Part shown: positions 14,476 to 21,418 of the stretch, in pieces
How positions within the stretch are numbered: position 1 is the first letter of the stretch
Layout: each line of letters begins with the position of its first letter
Assembly (NCBI GenBank): GCA_945861845.1
Contig: CAMAWS010000002.1
Span: forward strand, 1 to 21,418
From: Candidatus Sulfopaludibacter sp. SbA3
GTDB lineage: Bacteria; Acidobacteriota; Terriglobia; 20CM-2-55-15
DNA: 21,418 nucleotides
Direction: 5' to 3'
Notes under the pieces: model-generated
The model's input: the letters and a program-made list of their open reading frames with translations, nothing else
Databases searched by the model: none
Told to the model about the DNA's origin: nothing
Program-made: the position numbers and the translations under genes

Positions 14476-14618
14476 GTGCCGCCCCCTGATGGTTTGAATT
14501 TCAGCCCGACTACTGTACCTCTTGACGTCAACTAATGTCTTCTCAGCAGTCGGCGAGTACCTTCTCCGCGAAATGGATGCTGCTGCCCAGTTAGAATGTT
14601 TAATGGAGGCGCCGCCAC

Positions 14619-15074
14619 ATGTTTACGTTTCAGCCGATCGGTTATGTTCGATCCCCATACTCCGAAACCACTCAGGTTCCCAAAGGTCCTGGAACGCAGC
14701 ATCAGGCGGAAGGAGTTCTCGAAATTACCAGCGAGTTCGAGGAGGGCATGCTGGATATCGAAGGATTCTCGCACCTGTTCATCATCTGGGTCTTCGACCG
14801 AAGCAAGGGATACGCGCTCACCGGAATTCCGCCAACGGACGATCGCCCGCACGGAGTGTTCGCAACCCGATCGCCTTATCGTCCGAATCCTATCGGCCTG
14901 ACGGTTGTTGAAGTGATCGGCCGCGAAGGCCGTTATGTTCGCGTGCGCGGTCTGGACATGCTCGAAGGAACACCCATCCTCGATATTAAGCCGTATATGT
15001 CCGGCGTACCCGCCGAAAAACTGCGCCTGGGATGGTTTGGCGAAGCCGAAGCCCGGAGACGGCAGTCGAACTAG
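14619..15074 (+). CDS. trmO: tRNA (t6A37) methyltransferase TrmO (TsaA/YaeB family), 151 aa
   Basis: This family N6-methylates the threonylcarbamoyl-adenosine at position 37 of tRNAs, using S-adenosylmethionine. The diagnostic motif RSPYRPNPIGLT is at 84-95, with FQPIGYVRSP at the N-terminus, LFIIWVFDRS near 53-62 and GTPILDIKPY later. The length fits the catalytic TsaA domain alone, lacking the C-terminal extension of E. coli TrmO, as is common in short homologues. GGAGG at 14605-14609 supports the ATG at 14619. It is convergent with the acetamidase gene, with only 10 bp between stop codons, and divergent from the DUF4440 gene. Confidence 0.88.
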   Translation: MFTFQPIGYVRSPYSETTQVPKGPGTQHQAEGVLEITSEFEEGMLDIEGFSHLFIIWVFDRSKGYALTGIPPTDDRPHGVFATRSPYRPNPIGLTVVEVIGREGRYVRVRGLDMLEGTPILDIKPYMSGVPAEKLRLGWFGEAEARRRQSN

Positions 15075-15084
15075 AGCGGTAATT

Positions 15085-16101
15085 TCATTTGAAAATCGAT
15101 TTCGGGATCATTGCGTGGATGCCCTTCGTCGCATCGACTGTTTGCGTCACGTGCAAATCGACTGCGACCGAACACAGGATGTAGGCATCGTCGCGTTCCA
15201 TACCTTTTTCGGTAACCAGGAAATCAATCATGTCGCGGACAGCCATTCGCGCCGCCTCGTCGAGATCCTCATTCAAACCCATCGTGATGTAATGCGTAGG
15301 CGTCTCGGCGCGCGGCCACAAGATCTTCTTTCCTTTGCGAACCATCACCTGAAGTGTTCCGCGCAAGGACGTCTCCAGAGCCGTTCCCGTTACTTCGCCT
15401 TCACCCTGCATGCCATGACCGTCGCCGATGGACAACAACGCCCCCGCAACGTGGACCGGCATATATAACGTGGTTCCGGCAACCAAATCCCTATTGTCTA
15501 AATTACCGACGTGCGGGCCCGGCGGACGGCTGGATATGCGTCCCATCAGTGGAGGAGGCGCAACCCCAATCGATCCGAAGAACGGCGCCAACTTCAACGT
15601 GATTCCCGAACCGAAATCAGCCGTGCCAGCTCGTTCGTCTATTCGTATCAGTTTCAGGCCGGCATATGGAAATTCATCCGGAAGCGTTCCTCCGCCGGGG
15701 GCGAATGCCGTGACGCCATATGGATGGAGAAACTCGAAACTGCCAAAATGAACTTCCAGCGAATCGCCCGGCTGCGCGCCTTCGACATAGATAGGACCCG
15801 TCATCGGGTGCGCGCCTGGGCCGCGCTCCTTAACCGTATCCTCGATTACCTTAAGAGACTGCGGAATCTCATTCTCCATCACTCCCGCCAGGCGCAAGCG
15901 CTGAAGTCCGCCGGCAACCATGGTTTCCACGCGTATGGTGTCACCAGAGGCAATTCGTAAAACTGGAGCAAGTTTCGCTTCGTAATATCCCCAGTGAATA
16001 TTCTTCGGCTCCAGCTTCAGTTCGTGAGTCTTAGATTGAGCATTGACGAGCGTCCCAAAGAAAAAAATAGCCGGTGCGGCAATGAGGAGGGGTTTCATCA
16101 T
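15085..16101 (-). CDS. Exported acetamidase/formamidase family protein, 338 aa
   Basis: The protein matches the FmdA/AmdA family (PF03069), which hydrolyses short-chain amides to ammonia and the acid. Family features include HWGYYEAKLAPVLRIASGDT near the N-terminus, GPIYVEGAQPGDSLEVHF, FAPGGGTLPDE, GSIGVAPP, GDGHGMQGEGEVTGTALET and the C-terminal YILCSVAVDLHVTQ. A short signal peptide (MMKPLLIAAPAIFFFGTLVNAQS) directs it to the periplasm, unlike classic cytosolic formamidases; exported homologues are frequent in Acidobacteria. It could supply nitrogen from amides outside the cytoplasm. A GAGG-like site precedes the start. Confidence 0.9.
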   Translation of the reverse strand: MMKPLLIAAPAIFFFGTLVNAQSKTHELKLEPKNIHWGYYEAKLAPVLRIASGDTIRVETMVAGGLQRLRLAGVMENEIPQSLKVIEDTVKERGPGAHPMTGPIYVEGAQPGDSLEVHFGSFEFLHPYGVTAFAPGGGTLPDEFPYAGLKLIRIDERAGTADFGSGITLKLAPFFGSIGVAPPPLMGRISSRPPGPHVGNLDNRDLVAGTTLYMPVHVAGALLSIGDGHGMQGEGEVTGTALETSLRGTLQVMVRKGKKILWPRAETPTHYITMGLNEDLDEAARMAVRDMIDFLVTEKGMERDDAYILCSVAVDLHVTQTVDATKGIHAMIPKSIFK

Positions 16102-16181
16102 CGGCGTACACTAACATGCACCACAGTATCGTTAAAGCACAATAAAGCACAATGCGGGAGGGTTGGTGATGTTGATGATAT

Positions 16182-17504
16182 TCAGCCTTCGTATTGCAAT
16201 ACGTTCAAGCCCGCGTTCCAGTCGGTGACATACACAAGTCCGCCGGTCGTGACAAAGATATCGGCGGATTTCGCTGCGAGCGCGACGTTGGGGCGCGGAT
16301 CGATCAACCGCCTGGGCGCCGGGGGCACCCAGTAGGCGATTTCCTTTGGCGCGAATGCATCCTTGATATCGAACACACGGACGCCGGCATTGTTGTAGGT
16401 GGCGAAGATGGTTTCCTCGCTGCGAAAACTGCCCGGCCGATTCTCGTGCAGGTTGTGCGGGCCGAAAGTCCCGAGCGAGCAGAAGTTTCTCTCCCCCGGG
16501 GTGGGCAACGTAGAGATCGGCACTGGATTTTCCGGCACGCGCAAATCCACGATGAAAGTATGAAACGTGCCTTTCGCGCATCGTTCTGCGTTGGCTTCGT
16601 CTGCCACGACTGCCAGATTCCGGCCGGGCAAAGGAAGCGGCGTGTGAGTTCCTCCCGGAAACGGCGGACACCAATTGATGTGTGAGATCAGCCGTGGTCT
16701 GGCCGGATCACTGAGATCGTGGACCGTGAAACCGCCGTCGCGCCAGGCGCCGTAACCACGATCGCCGGCCGTGATCATATGATGCAGAGCAACCCGCCGG
16801 CCCGGAGCCAATGCCGGCGCCTCGCCAGCCGCCCGATTCATTCCGGGCATCCACCAACGCGACACAATCTCCGGTTTGGTGATGTTGTTAAGGTCGACCA
16901 TGCAAAGAATGTGATCGGTGAAACCATCGAAATGCGCCGCAATGGCGGCGTAACGTCCCCCCGTCCACCACACGCGATTGATACCGAGCCCCGGCATTTC
17001 GAGAAAAGCGATCTCCTTCATCTCCGCAGGACGGGAAATATCGTGAATGCTCAGGCCTGAACGGAATTGTTTGCGATTGGTGATGCTGTCGGCGAGGGCG
17101 TTTTCGAAATAGCCCCGGATGTTGTCGTAGGACTGCATCGCCACGATGTTCGCGCCGTTGGCGAGCAGGAGCAGGTCTTCCGCAACCTGCAGGTGATGTG
17201 TCCGTGTAAAGCCGCCGCCGGTGAAAAAGCCTGCGGGCTTTAACCGGCGCGGATCCGACGCGTCGAGGATCGTTACTCCGTTGCTGAACATGTGGCCCAC
17301 GTAAAGATGCCCGCGGTTGACCATGACCTGCACGCTGTCCGGGCGCCCGCCAATATCGCTGTACGACAAATGGCGGAAGCGGCGCCCAATGCCCTGCGCC
17401 GGAACAGGAGATTCCTGTGCAGCGTCTGCGCGCCCCAGAAGGCACGACGACGCTGCAAGACCGAGCAGACCTTTCACACAATCGCGGCGAGCGATGGTTG
17501 CCAT
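16182..17504 (-). CDS. Tat-exported LVIVD-repeat beta-propeller protein, 440 aa
   Basis: A twin-arginine start (ARRDCVKGLLGLAASSCLL) is followed by repeats of about 40-50 residues of the LVIVD type: VTILDASDPRRLKPAGFF, LSIHDISRPAEMKEIAFLEM, FTVHDLSDPARPRLISHI, FIVDLRVPENPVPISTL and VRVFDIKDAFAPKEIAYW. Such repeats build seven-bladed propellers outside the cytoplasm, usually for binding rather than catalysis. The repeat residues make the family secure, while its ligand is unknown. The final line of the protein (GLVYVTDWNAGLNVLQYE) is the closing blade. Its start lies 239 bp downstream of the single-heme protein gene on the same strand, with an interspersed repeat between them, so the two may be separate units. 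A GGAGG-type site sits about 5 nt before the ATG. Confidence 0.85.
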   Translation of the reverse strand: MATIARRDCVKGLLGLAASSCLLGRADAAQESPVPAQGIGRRFRHLSYSDIGGRPDSVQVMVNRGHLYVGHMFSNGVTILDASDPRRLKPAGFFTGGGFTRTHHLQVAEDLLLLANGANIVAMQSYDNIRGYFENALADSITNRKQFRSGLSIHDISRPAEMKEIAFLEMPGLGINRVWWTGGRYAAIAAHFDGFTDHILCMVDLNNITKPEIVSRWWMPGMNRAAGEAPALAPGRRVALHHMITAGDRGYGAWRDGGFTVHDLSDPARPRLISHINWCPPFPGGTHTPLPLPGRNLAVVADEANAERCAKGTFHTFIVDLRVPENPVPISTLPTPGERNFCSLGTFGPHNLHENRPGSFRSEETIFATYNNAGVRVFDIKDAFAPKEIAYWVPPAPRRLIDPRPNVALAAKSADIFVTTGGLVYVTDWNAGLNVLQYEG

Positions 17505-17617
17505 GTTTTCCTCCGTTTCTTAACGCGGTTTATAAACTCACGCCAGGCTAATGATTCGTAGTGCGTCACTCTGAAATATCGCAATTAGCCGCCGACTTAC
17601 GGGCGTCTTGCCCAACG

Positions 17618-17728
17618 ACCCTCACCCGCCGCTTTGCGGCACCCTTTCCCGCAGGGAGAGGGACAGACTCCTCTAAGTGTGTCCTTCGCCCTCCGGGAGA
17701 AGGTGGCCCGCAGGGCCGGATGAGGGTG
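17618..17728. repeat. Interspersed palindromic repeat rich in CCCTCACCC / GAGGGT
   Basis: ACCCTCACCC near 17618 and GGATGAGGGTGTT near 17718-17730 form the ends of a ~110-bp imperfect palindrome. Its inner segments are CTTTCCCGCAGGGAGAGGGAC and its counterpart CCTTCGCCCTCCGGGAGAAGG. Elements of this general form (CCCTCACCC...GGCGAGGG) are scattered in many proteobacterial and acidobacterial genomes. It lies between two genes on the same strand. Confidence 0.7.
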
Positions 17729-17743
17729 TTTCGGCCACGGCGA

Positions 17744-19927
17744 TCACCGCGCGAGCGGATCGGGGCGCACCTGGACTTTGTAAACTTTCGGCCGCGAGCT
17801 GGTGCCCCCTTCGTTGTGGAACACCGTGCGGGTTCCCAGTGTTGTCCACAGCCCTTTCCCCTTCCATCCGGCGCCCGGGTTGTCAATGCGCCCGTCGACA
17901 TTCTTGCTGAAGAAGCCCATGGGATATGGAACGCGGATGCTCACGAACTTGCCATTCACCAGCGCCAGCAGCGCCTCGCCGCCATTGGTCATGGCAAGGG
18001 GTACGTTCGGTCCAAGCCCTAACGTGTTATAGCGATCGACCCAGACGTAGTACGCGTGCTCGGCGCTGCCTGGATCGGTGACACCCTTGAACTGCGGTCC
18101 CGGGTATGGATACAGCGTCCAGCCTTCGGGGCAGTGCTTGCCGGTTGCCGCGGCCGGCCCGTTGAGCGGCCCTTTGCATTTGCGCCGGTCGAAGCTCGCG
18201 AGATGTCCGCTCGCAAGCGTCGTCCAGACCACGCCGTTGAGATCGAGGTCGATGCCTCGCGAACCGTATCCTTCGTCCGGCGGCAGGTAGACTTCGGTCA
18301 ACGCGGTTTGCGACGGGTTAGTGCCCGGCACGAGACGCAGGATGTAGCCCGGCTGGTCGATGCGCGAGAAACCCACATCCATCGCCTGGCCCCAGATCGA
18401 ATCGTCAACCGGGCTCGACTGTACACCGTAGAAGGCGGCCATCACGCGCTTGTCCCTGGCGGGGCCCAGCGGCTGATTCGCCTCGACGTACGCATCGCGC
18501 TTGCCGTTGCCGTTGGTATCAATGATAAGAGGCGTCCAGCCCTGTGACTTCACTTCGTCGCCGGTCTGCTCGTACAGCTTCGTGTTCAGCCAGCCGACGA
18601 CGCCGCTTGCCGGCCCGCCGGCGCTGGTCCACAGCGTGTTGTTGGCGTCCCTGGCGAAATACAGGTGCTGGGTGGTGAAGCAGGTGCTGATGAGCGACCA
18701 CTTCCCTGTCTTCGGGTCGTACATCGAAAGCTGACGGTCGGAGGTCTCCAGCGGCACCACCTTCGCTGACGGATGATCCGACCCTTCTTTGCAGAAGTCC
18801 GGGTTTGCCACAGGCCGAACCCTGGCGGTGAACCACACGCGCGCCTTCTCGTCCATGATCGGATTATGGATGCTGGTGTGGCCGTCCCAGATCGGCTCGT
18901 CACCCCAGTAAGGCGAATGTCCGCGCACGAGATCCAGCGACGAAGGGGTTTTCGGATCGCGGAATGGGTGCCGTACCTGCGATACCGAGTTCTTAATCGG
19001 ATCAAGAACGGGCACCATGTCGGTGCTTTCCTCAGTTGATCCATAGATTGGACCGTTGGCATTCACTCGCGGATTGCGCTTGTCGCTCGAGATCGCATCG
19101 TGGAGATAACCGGTGGGCGTGGACCACTCCCACATGCTGAGCACGACATTGCGCTCGACACCCTGGGGCCGCTGCGGCTTCGCGGTGGGCAGTTCTCCCC
19201 TGGCAATGCGATCCGTCCAGTCGGCAAACAGCGACAACGCTTTCGGGCCCAGTTGCCCGAGGGCGAGAGCCATGTTTCCTCTGGCCTGTCCGGCCTGCAG
19301 GCGGCGGGCCCACATCGCGTTCGAGTCGGCGGCGGGGCCCCATTCCTTTGGAATCGTTCGCATCCCCTTGGAACCGAGCGCGTGGCACGACTGACAGGAA
19401 TTCTTCACCGTGTCGATCCAGTAATGCTGCGTCTTCATGACATCCCGGATGCCGTTGCCATTCGGCCCGGTGCCGGGGAATTCGCTTTTGCCGGGAATCT
19501 GGAGCAACGAGTACCAGTAAACACCCGGGTAGTATTCGGCCGCCGCCGCGGCGTTCGGCGCCGGCGTGGCAGTGAGGTTGAGCTGCCGTCCGATTGCCGT
19601 CTTCACCCTGGGCGAATCGACGAGTCCGTACCCACGCACCCAGACGTCGTAGGAAGCCTTCGGAAGCTCCGGGATCAGGTAGCGCCCCTGCTCGTCGGTG
19701 ACGACGACCTTGGCGAACTTCGTGGGCAGGTCGGTCGTTTCGGCGATGACCCAAACGCCTGCTTCCGGTCCACTCGGGCTGGTTACCACGCCTCCAAGAT
19801 CGGCAGCGCCCACATTGACCGCCGCGGCCGGAGGCCGTTGTGCCTCGAGCCCGGATGTTGCGCTGGCCAGAAACGAGGCAAATGCGAACGTGATCGCCGC
19901 AACCTTCACCTGCGAGCTCTTTCTCAT
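17744..19927 (-). CDS. Exported single-heme protein with carboxypeptidase regulatory-like domain, 727 aa
   Basis: I start at the ATG at 19927, which has AAGGAG-type purines just upstream and gives a signal peptide (KVAAITFAFASFLASATSG, cut near EAQ at 28-30). The longer open frame to 20071 adds 48 unlikely residues. Residues ~43-118 are a carboxypeptidase regulatory-like beta domain (DLGGVVTSPSGPEAGVWV, TDEQGRYLIPELP). A c-type heme motif CQSCH (Cys178, Cys181, His182) follows. The large rest has propeller-like segments (GYGSRGIDLDLNGVVWTTLA, LASFDRRKCKGP, DTNGNGKRDAYVEAN) that recall streptogramin-lyase-type beta-propellers. The role is unknown, probably periplasmic electron transfer or oxidation of a bound substrate. 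It is divergent from the M20 peptidase gene. Confidence 0.85.
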   Translation of the reverse strand: MRKSSQVKVAAITFAFASFLASATSGLEAQRPPAAAVNVGAADLGGVVTSPSGPEAGVWVIAETTDLPTKFAKVVVTDEQGRYLIPELPKASYDVWVRGYGLVDSPRVKTAIGRQLNLTATPAPNAAAAAEYYPGVYWYSLLQIPGKSEFPGTGPNGNGIRDVMKTQHYWIDTVKNSCQSCHALGSKGMRTIPKEWGPAADSNAMWARRLQAGQARGNMALALGQLGPKALSLFADWTDRIARGELPTAKPQRPQGVERNVVLSMWEWSTPTGYLHDAISSDKRNPRVNANGPIYGSTEESTDMVPVLDPIKNSVSQVRHPFRDPKTPSSLDLVRGHSPYWGDEPIWDGHTSIHNPIMDEKARVWFTARVRPVANPDFCKEGSDHPSAKVVPLETSDRQLSMYDPKTGKWSLISTCFTTQHLYFARDANNTLWTSAGGPASGVVGWLNTKLYEQTGDEVKSQGWTPLIIDTNGNGKRDAYVEANQPLGPARDKRVMAAFYGVQSSPVDDSIWGQAMDVGFSRIDQPGYILRLVPGTNPSQTALTEVYLPPDEGYGSRGIDLDLNGVVWTTLASGHLASFDRRKCKGPLNGPAAATGKHCPEGWTLYPYPGPQFKGVTDPGSAEHAYYVWVDRYNTLGLGPNVPLAMTNGGEALLALVNGKFVSIRVPYPMGFFSKNVDGRIDNPGAGWKGKGLWTTLGTRTVFHNEGGTSSRPKVYKVQVRPDPLAR

Positions 19928-20082
19928 CTTCTTCTCCTTTTTCCGGCCGACGGCCCTGCGGCGCAGTATACGTTCAGCCGCCACACATCTGGAATGCTTT
20001 TGAACGCCGTGTGCTTCTGATTGCTTTTCCACGAAGGTGCGCCAATAATCGAGCCCTTCGAAGACGGCCAACTGGAGAAATC

Positions 20083-21418
20083 ATGCGTCACACCCTGTCT
20101 GCGTCACTGCTTGTTCTGCTCTCGCTGACGGTCACTCATCCAGCACTGGCCCAGAGCCCTCCGATCGATTGGGAAAAACAAAAGGCGGAAATACTCCAGC
20201 ATTACCGCGCCCTCGTGCAAATCAATACCGGTCCTCCGGGCAACGAGACAAAGGCCGTGGAGTACCTGAGGAAAGTCCTGGAAGCCGAAGGCATTCCCTC
20301 CAAGACCTTCGCACTCGACCCTAACCGCGCGAATCTCGTCGCACGGCTGAAGGGCAATGGCAGCAAAAGGCCTCTGCTGATCCTCGCACATACGGATGTC
20401 GTCGGCGTCCAGACCGAGAAGTGGCCCGTAGACCCTTTCGGCGCCGTTATGAAGGATGGATATATCTGGGGCCGAGGGACGATCGACGACAAGGATAAAC
20501 TCGTGGCCATGCTCACGACCATGATTCTGATGAAGCGCTCCGGAGCCGTGCTGGACCGCGATCTGATCTTTCTCGCCGAGTCCGGCGAAGAAGCGGATCC
20601 ACTTGGCGTCGGCATAAACTTCATGGTCAACCAGCATTTCGATGAGATCGACGCCGAATTCGCAATTACTGAGGGCGGTAGCGCGAAGTTGGAAAACGGG
20701 CGCGTGACGGTGGTGCAGGTTGGCACGACGGAGAAGGTGCCTCGCCGGGCCCGGCTGGTAGCGTCCGGCACTTCGGGACACGGTTCAGTACCCCGCGTTG
20801 ATAACGCTGTTACCCATCTGGCAATTGCCGTCGGCAAGCTCGGCACCTGGGAGACGCCGATGCACCTGAATGAAACCACCAGGGTCTACTTCGATAGACT
20901 GGCGAGCATCAGTCCTCCAGACAAGGCCGCGCGCTACCGGGCGCTGATGGATCCGCAACGATCAAACGAGGTCCAGCGTTATCTGGCGGAAAACGAACCG
21001 GCGCTCTACTCGATGTTACGAACTTCAGTCGTGCCCACCATGCTTAAGGCCGGCGTCGGAGCTAATGTGATTCCCTCGGAAGCAGAGGCCACGCTCGATA
21101 TTCGCGCCCTGCCTGGTGAAGACATCAGTGAGTTCTATGATGAAATGAGACGCGTCATCGACGATCCCGCGGTACAGATTGTCCCGATTCCCGCCACGCG
21201 GCCGGAGGCGCCCGCGTCGCGCCTCGACACTGAAATGTACCGGGTTCTGGAACAAATAAGCCAACGGATGTATCCGGGATCTGTCGTTCTCCCCGCGATG
21301 TCGACTGGCGCTTCCGATATGGCCCAGCTCCGCGCGAAAGGCATCCAGTCCTACGGCATCGGTCCGGCCGCGACTGAAGAGGATCGGTTGCAATATGGCG
21401 CGCACAGCGATGTCGAGC
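20083..21418 (+). CDS. Exported M20-family metallopeptidase, partial at right edge
   Basis: The gene is open from the ATG at 20083 (GGAG at 20074-20077) to the window end, 445 codons without a stop. A signal peptide (MRHTLSASLLVLLSLTVTHP, cut after ALAQ) is present. M20 zinc ligands appear: His103 and Asp105 in LAHTDVVG, the bridging Asp135/136 in WGRGTIDDKDK, and the catalytic/ligand pair Glu169-Glu170 in LAESGEEADPL. GTSGHGSVPRVDNA is the dimerisation-domain motif, and GANVIPSEAEATLDIRALPGE is typical of ArgE/DapE/CPG2 relatives. It is a periplasmic exo- or dipeptidase of about 450-500 residues. The C-terminal end with the last His (GAHSDVE) is just reached. Confidence 0.93.
   Translation, partial: MRHTLSASLLVLLSLTVTHPALAQSPPIDWEKQKAEILQHYRALVQINTGPPGNETKAVEYLRKVLEAEGIPSKTFALDPNRANLVARLKGNGSKRPLLILAHTDVVGVQTEKWPVDPFGAVMKDGYIWGRGTIDDKDKLVAMLTTMILMKRSGAVLDRDLIFLAESGEEADPLGVGINFMVNQHFDEIDAEFAITEGGSAKLENGRVTVVQVGTTEKVPRRARLVASGTSGHGSVPRVDNAVTHLAIAVGKLGTWETPMHLNETTRVYFDRLASISPPDKAARYRALMDPQRSNEVQRYLAENEPALYSMLRTSVVPTMLKAGVGANVIPSEAEATLDIRALPGEDISEFYDEMRRVIDDPAVQIVPIPATRPEAPASRLDTEMYRVLEQISQRMYPGSVVLPAMSTGASDMAQLRAKGIQSYGIGPAATEEDRLQYGAHSDVE

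Noticed and set aside
16134..16153. Tandem 10-bp duplication AAAGCACAAT x2
   Set aside because: A two-copy short duplication in a small intergenic gap; likely replication slippage without wider structure.
19100..20020. 306-codon open frame on + opposite the single-heme protein gene
   Set aside because: It overlaps a gene with a signal peptide, heme motif and domain evidence; its translation is Arg/Gly-rich without motifs.
1..21418. CRISPR array, tRNA, rRNA, transposase or integrase
   Set aside because: I looked for regularly spaced repeats, tRNA-like cloverleaf sequences and mobile-element genes and found none that I could support.

Overview
The window looks like a chromosomal segment from a soil or environmental bacterium, most likely an Acidobacteriota or a related deep lineage. 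This is inferred from gene content: several small conserved families I associate with Acidobacteria, a Tat-exported LVIVD-repeat protein, a carboxypeptidase-regulatory plus single-heme periplasmic protein, and palindromic intergenic repeats. No rRNA, tRNA, CRISPR array, transposase or integrase gene is visible, so the taxonomic call is only moderate.

Region 1 (1-2254) holds small genes and debris. A short coiled-coil protein on + (114-365) faces a leftward series of very small genes: an 89-aa protein, a 69-aa protein that starts inside its stop codon, hicB, a frameshifted hicA, and a DUF2007 protein. About 570 bp without an intact gene follow (1682-2254); they contain a perfect hairpin and a 19-codon remnant of a sigma-54 activator AAA+ domain.

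Region 2 (2255-8264) reads as a decayed phage-defence island. It starts with a 772-residue protein joining a PD-(D/E)XK-like nuclease, a DUF2075/SF1 helicase and a C-terminal S24/LexA-type Ser-Lys peptidase. An ASCH-domain gene lies opposite. Next comes the clearest special feature: a brxA (DUF1819) gene cut near residue 209 and joined out of frame to the last ~97 codons of brxL. These are the first and last genes of a type 1 BREX operon, so brxB, brxC, pglX and pglZ appear to have been lost in one internal deletion (or dropped by the assembly). Immediately downstream are a DUF429 RNase H-like gene that overlaps the brxL stop, a NucS-like (DUF91) nuclease and an unrecognised 185-aa protein.

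Region 3 (8307-10817) is bounded by two copies of the same ~90 bp palindromic repeat. Between them are a VapBC toxin-antitoxin pair with a perfect palindrome at its promoter and an RhlE-type DEAD-box RNA helicase.

Region 4 (10846-21418) is ordinary chromosome: a small unknown protein, an exported dienelactone hydrolase, a MOCOS-like PLP aminotransferase, an exported DUF4440 protein, the tRNA methyltransferase TrmO, an exported acetamidase/formamidase, the LVIVD protein, the single-heme protein and an M20 peptidase running off the right edge. Many of these proteins carry export signals, suggesting a lineage with a large periplasmic hydrolase and redox repertoire; no single pathway connects them.
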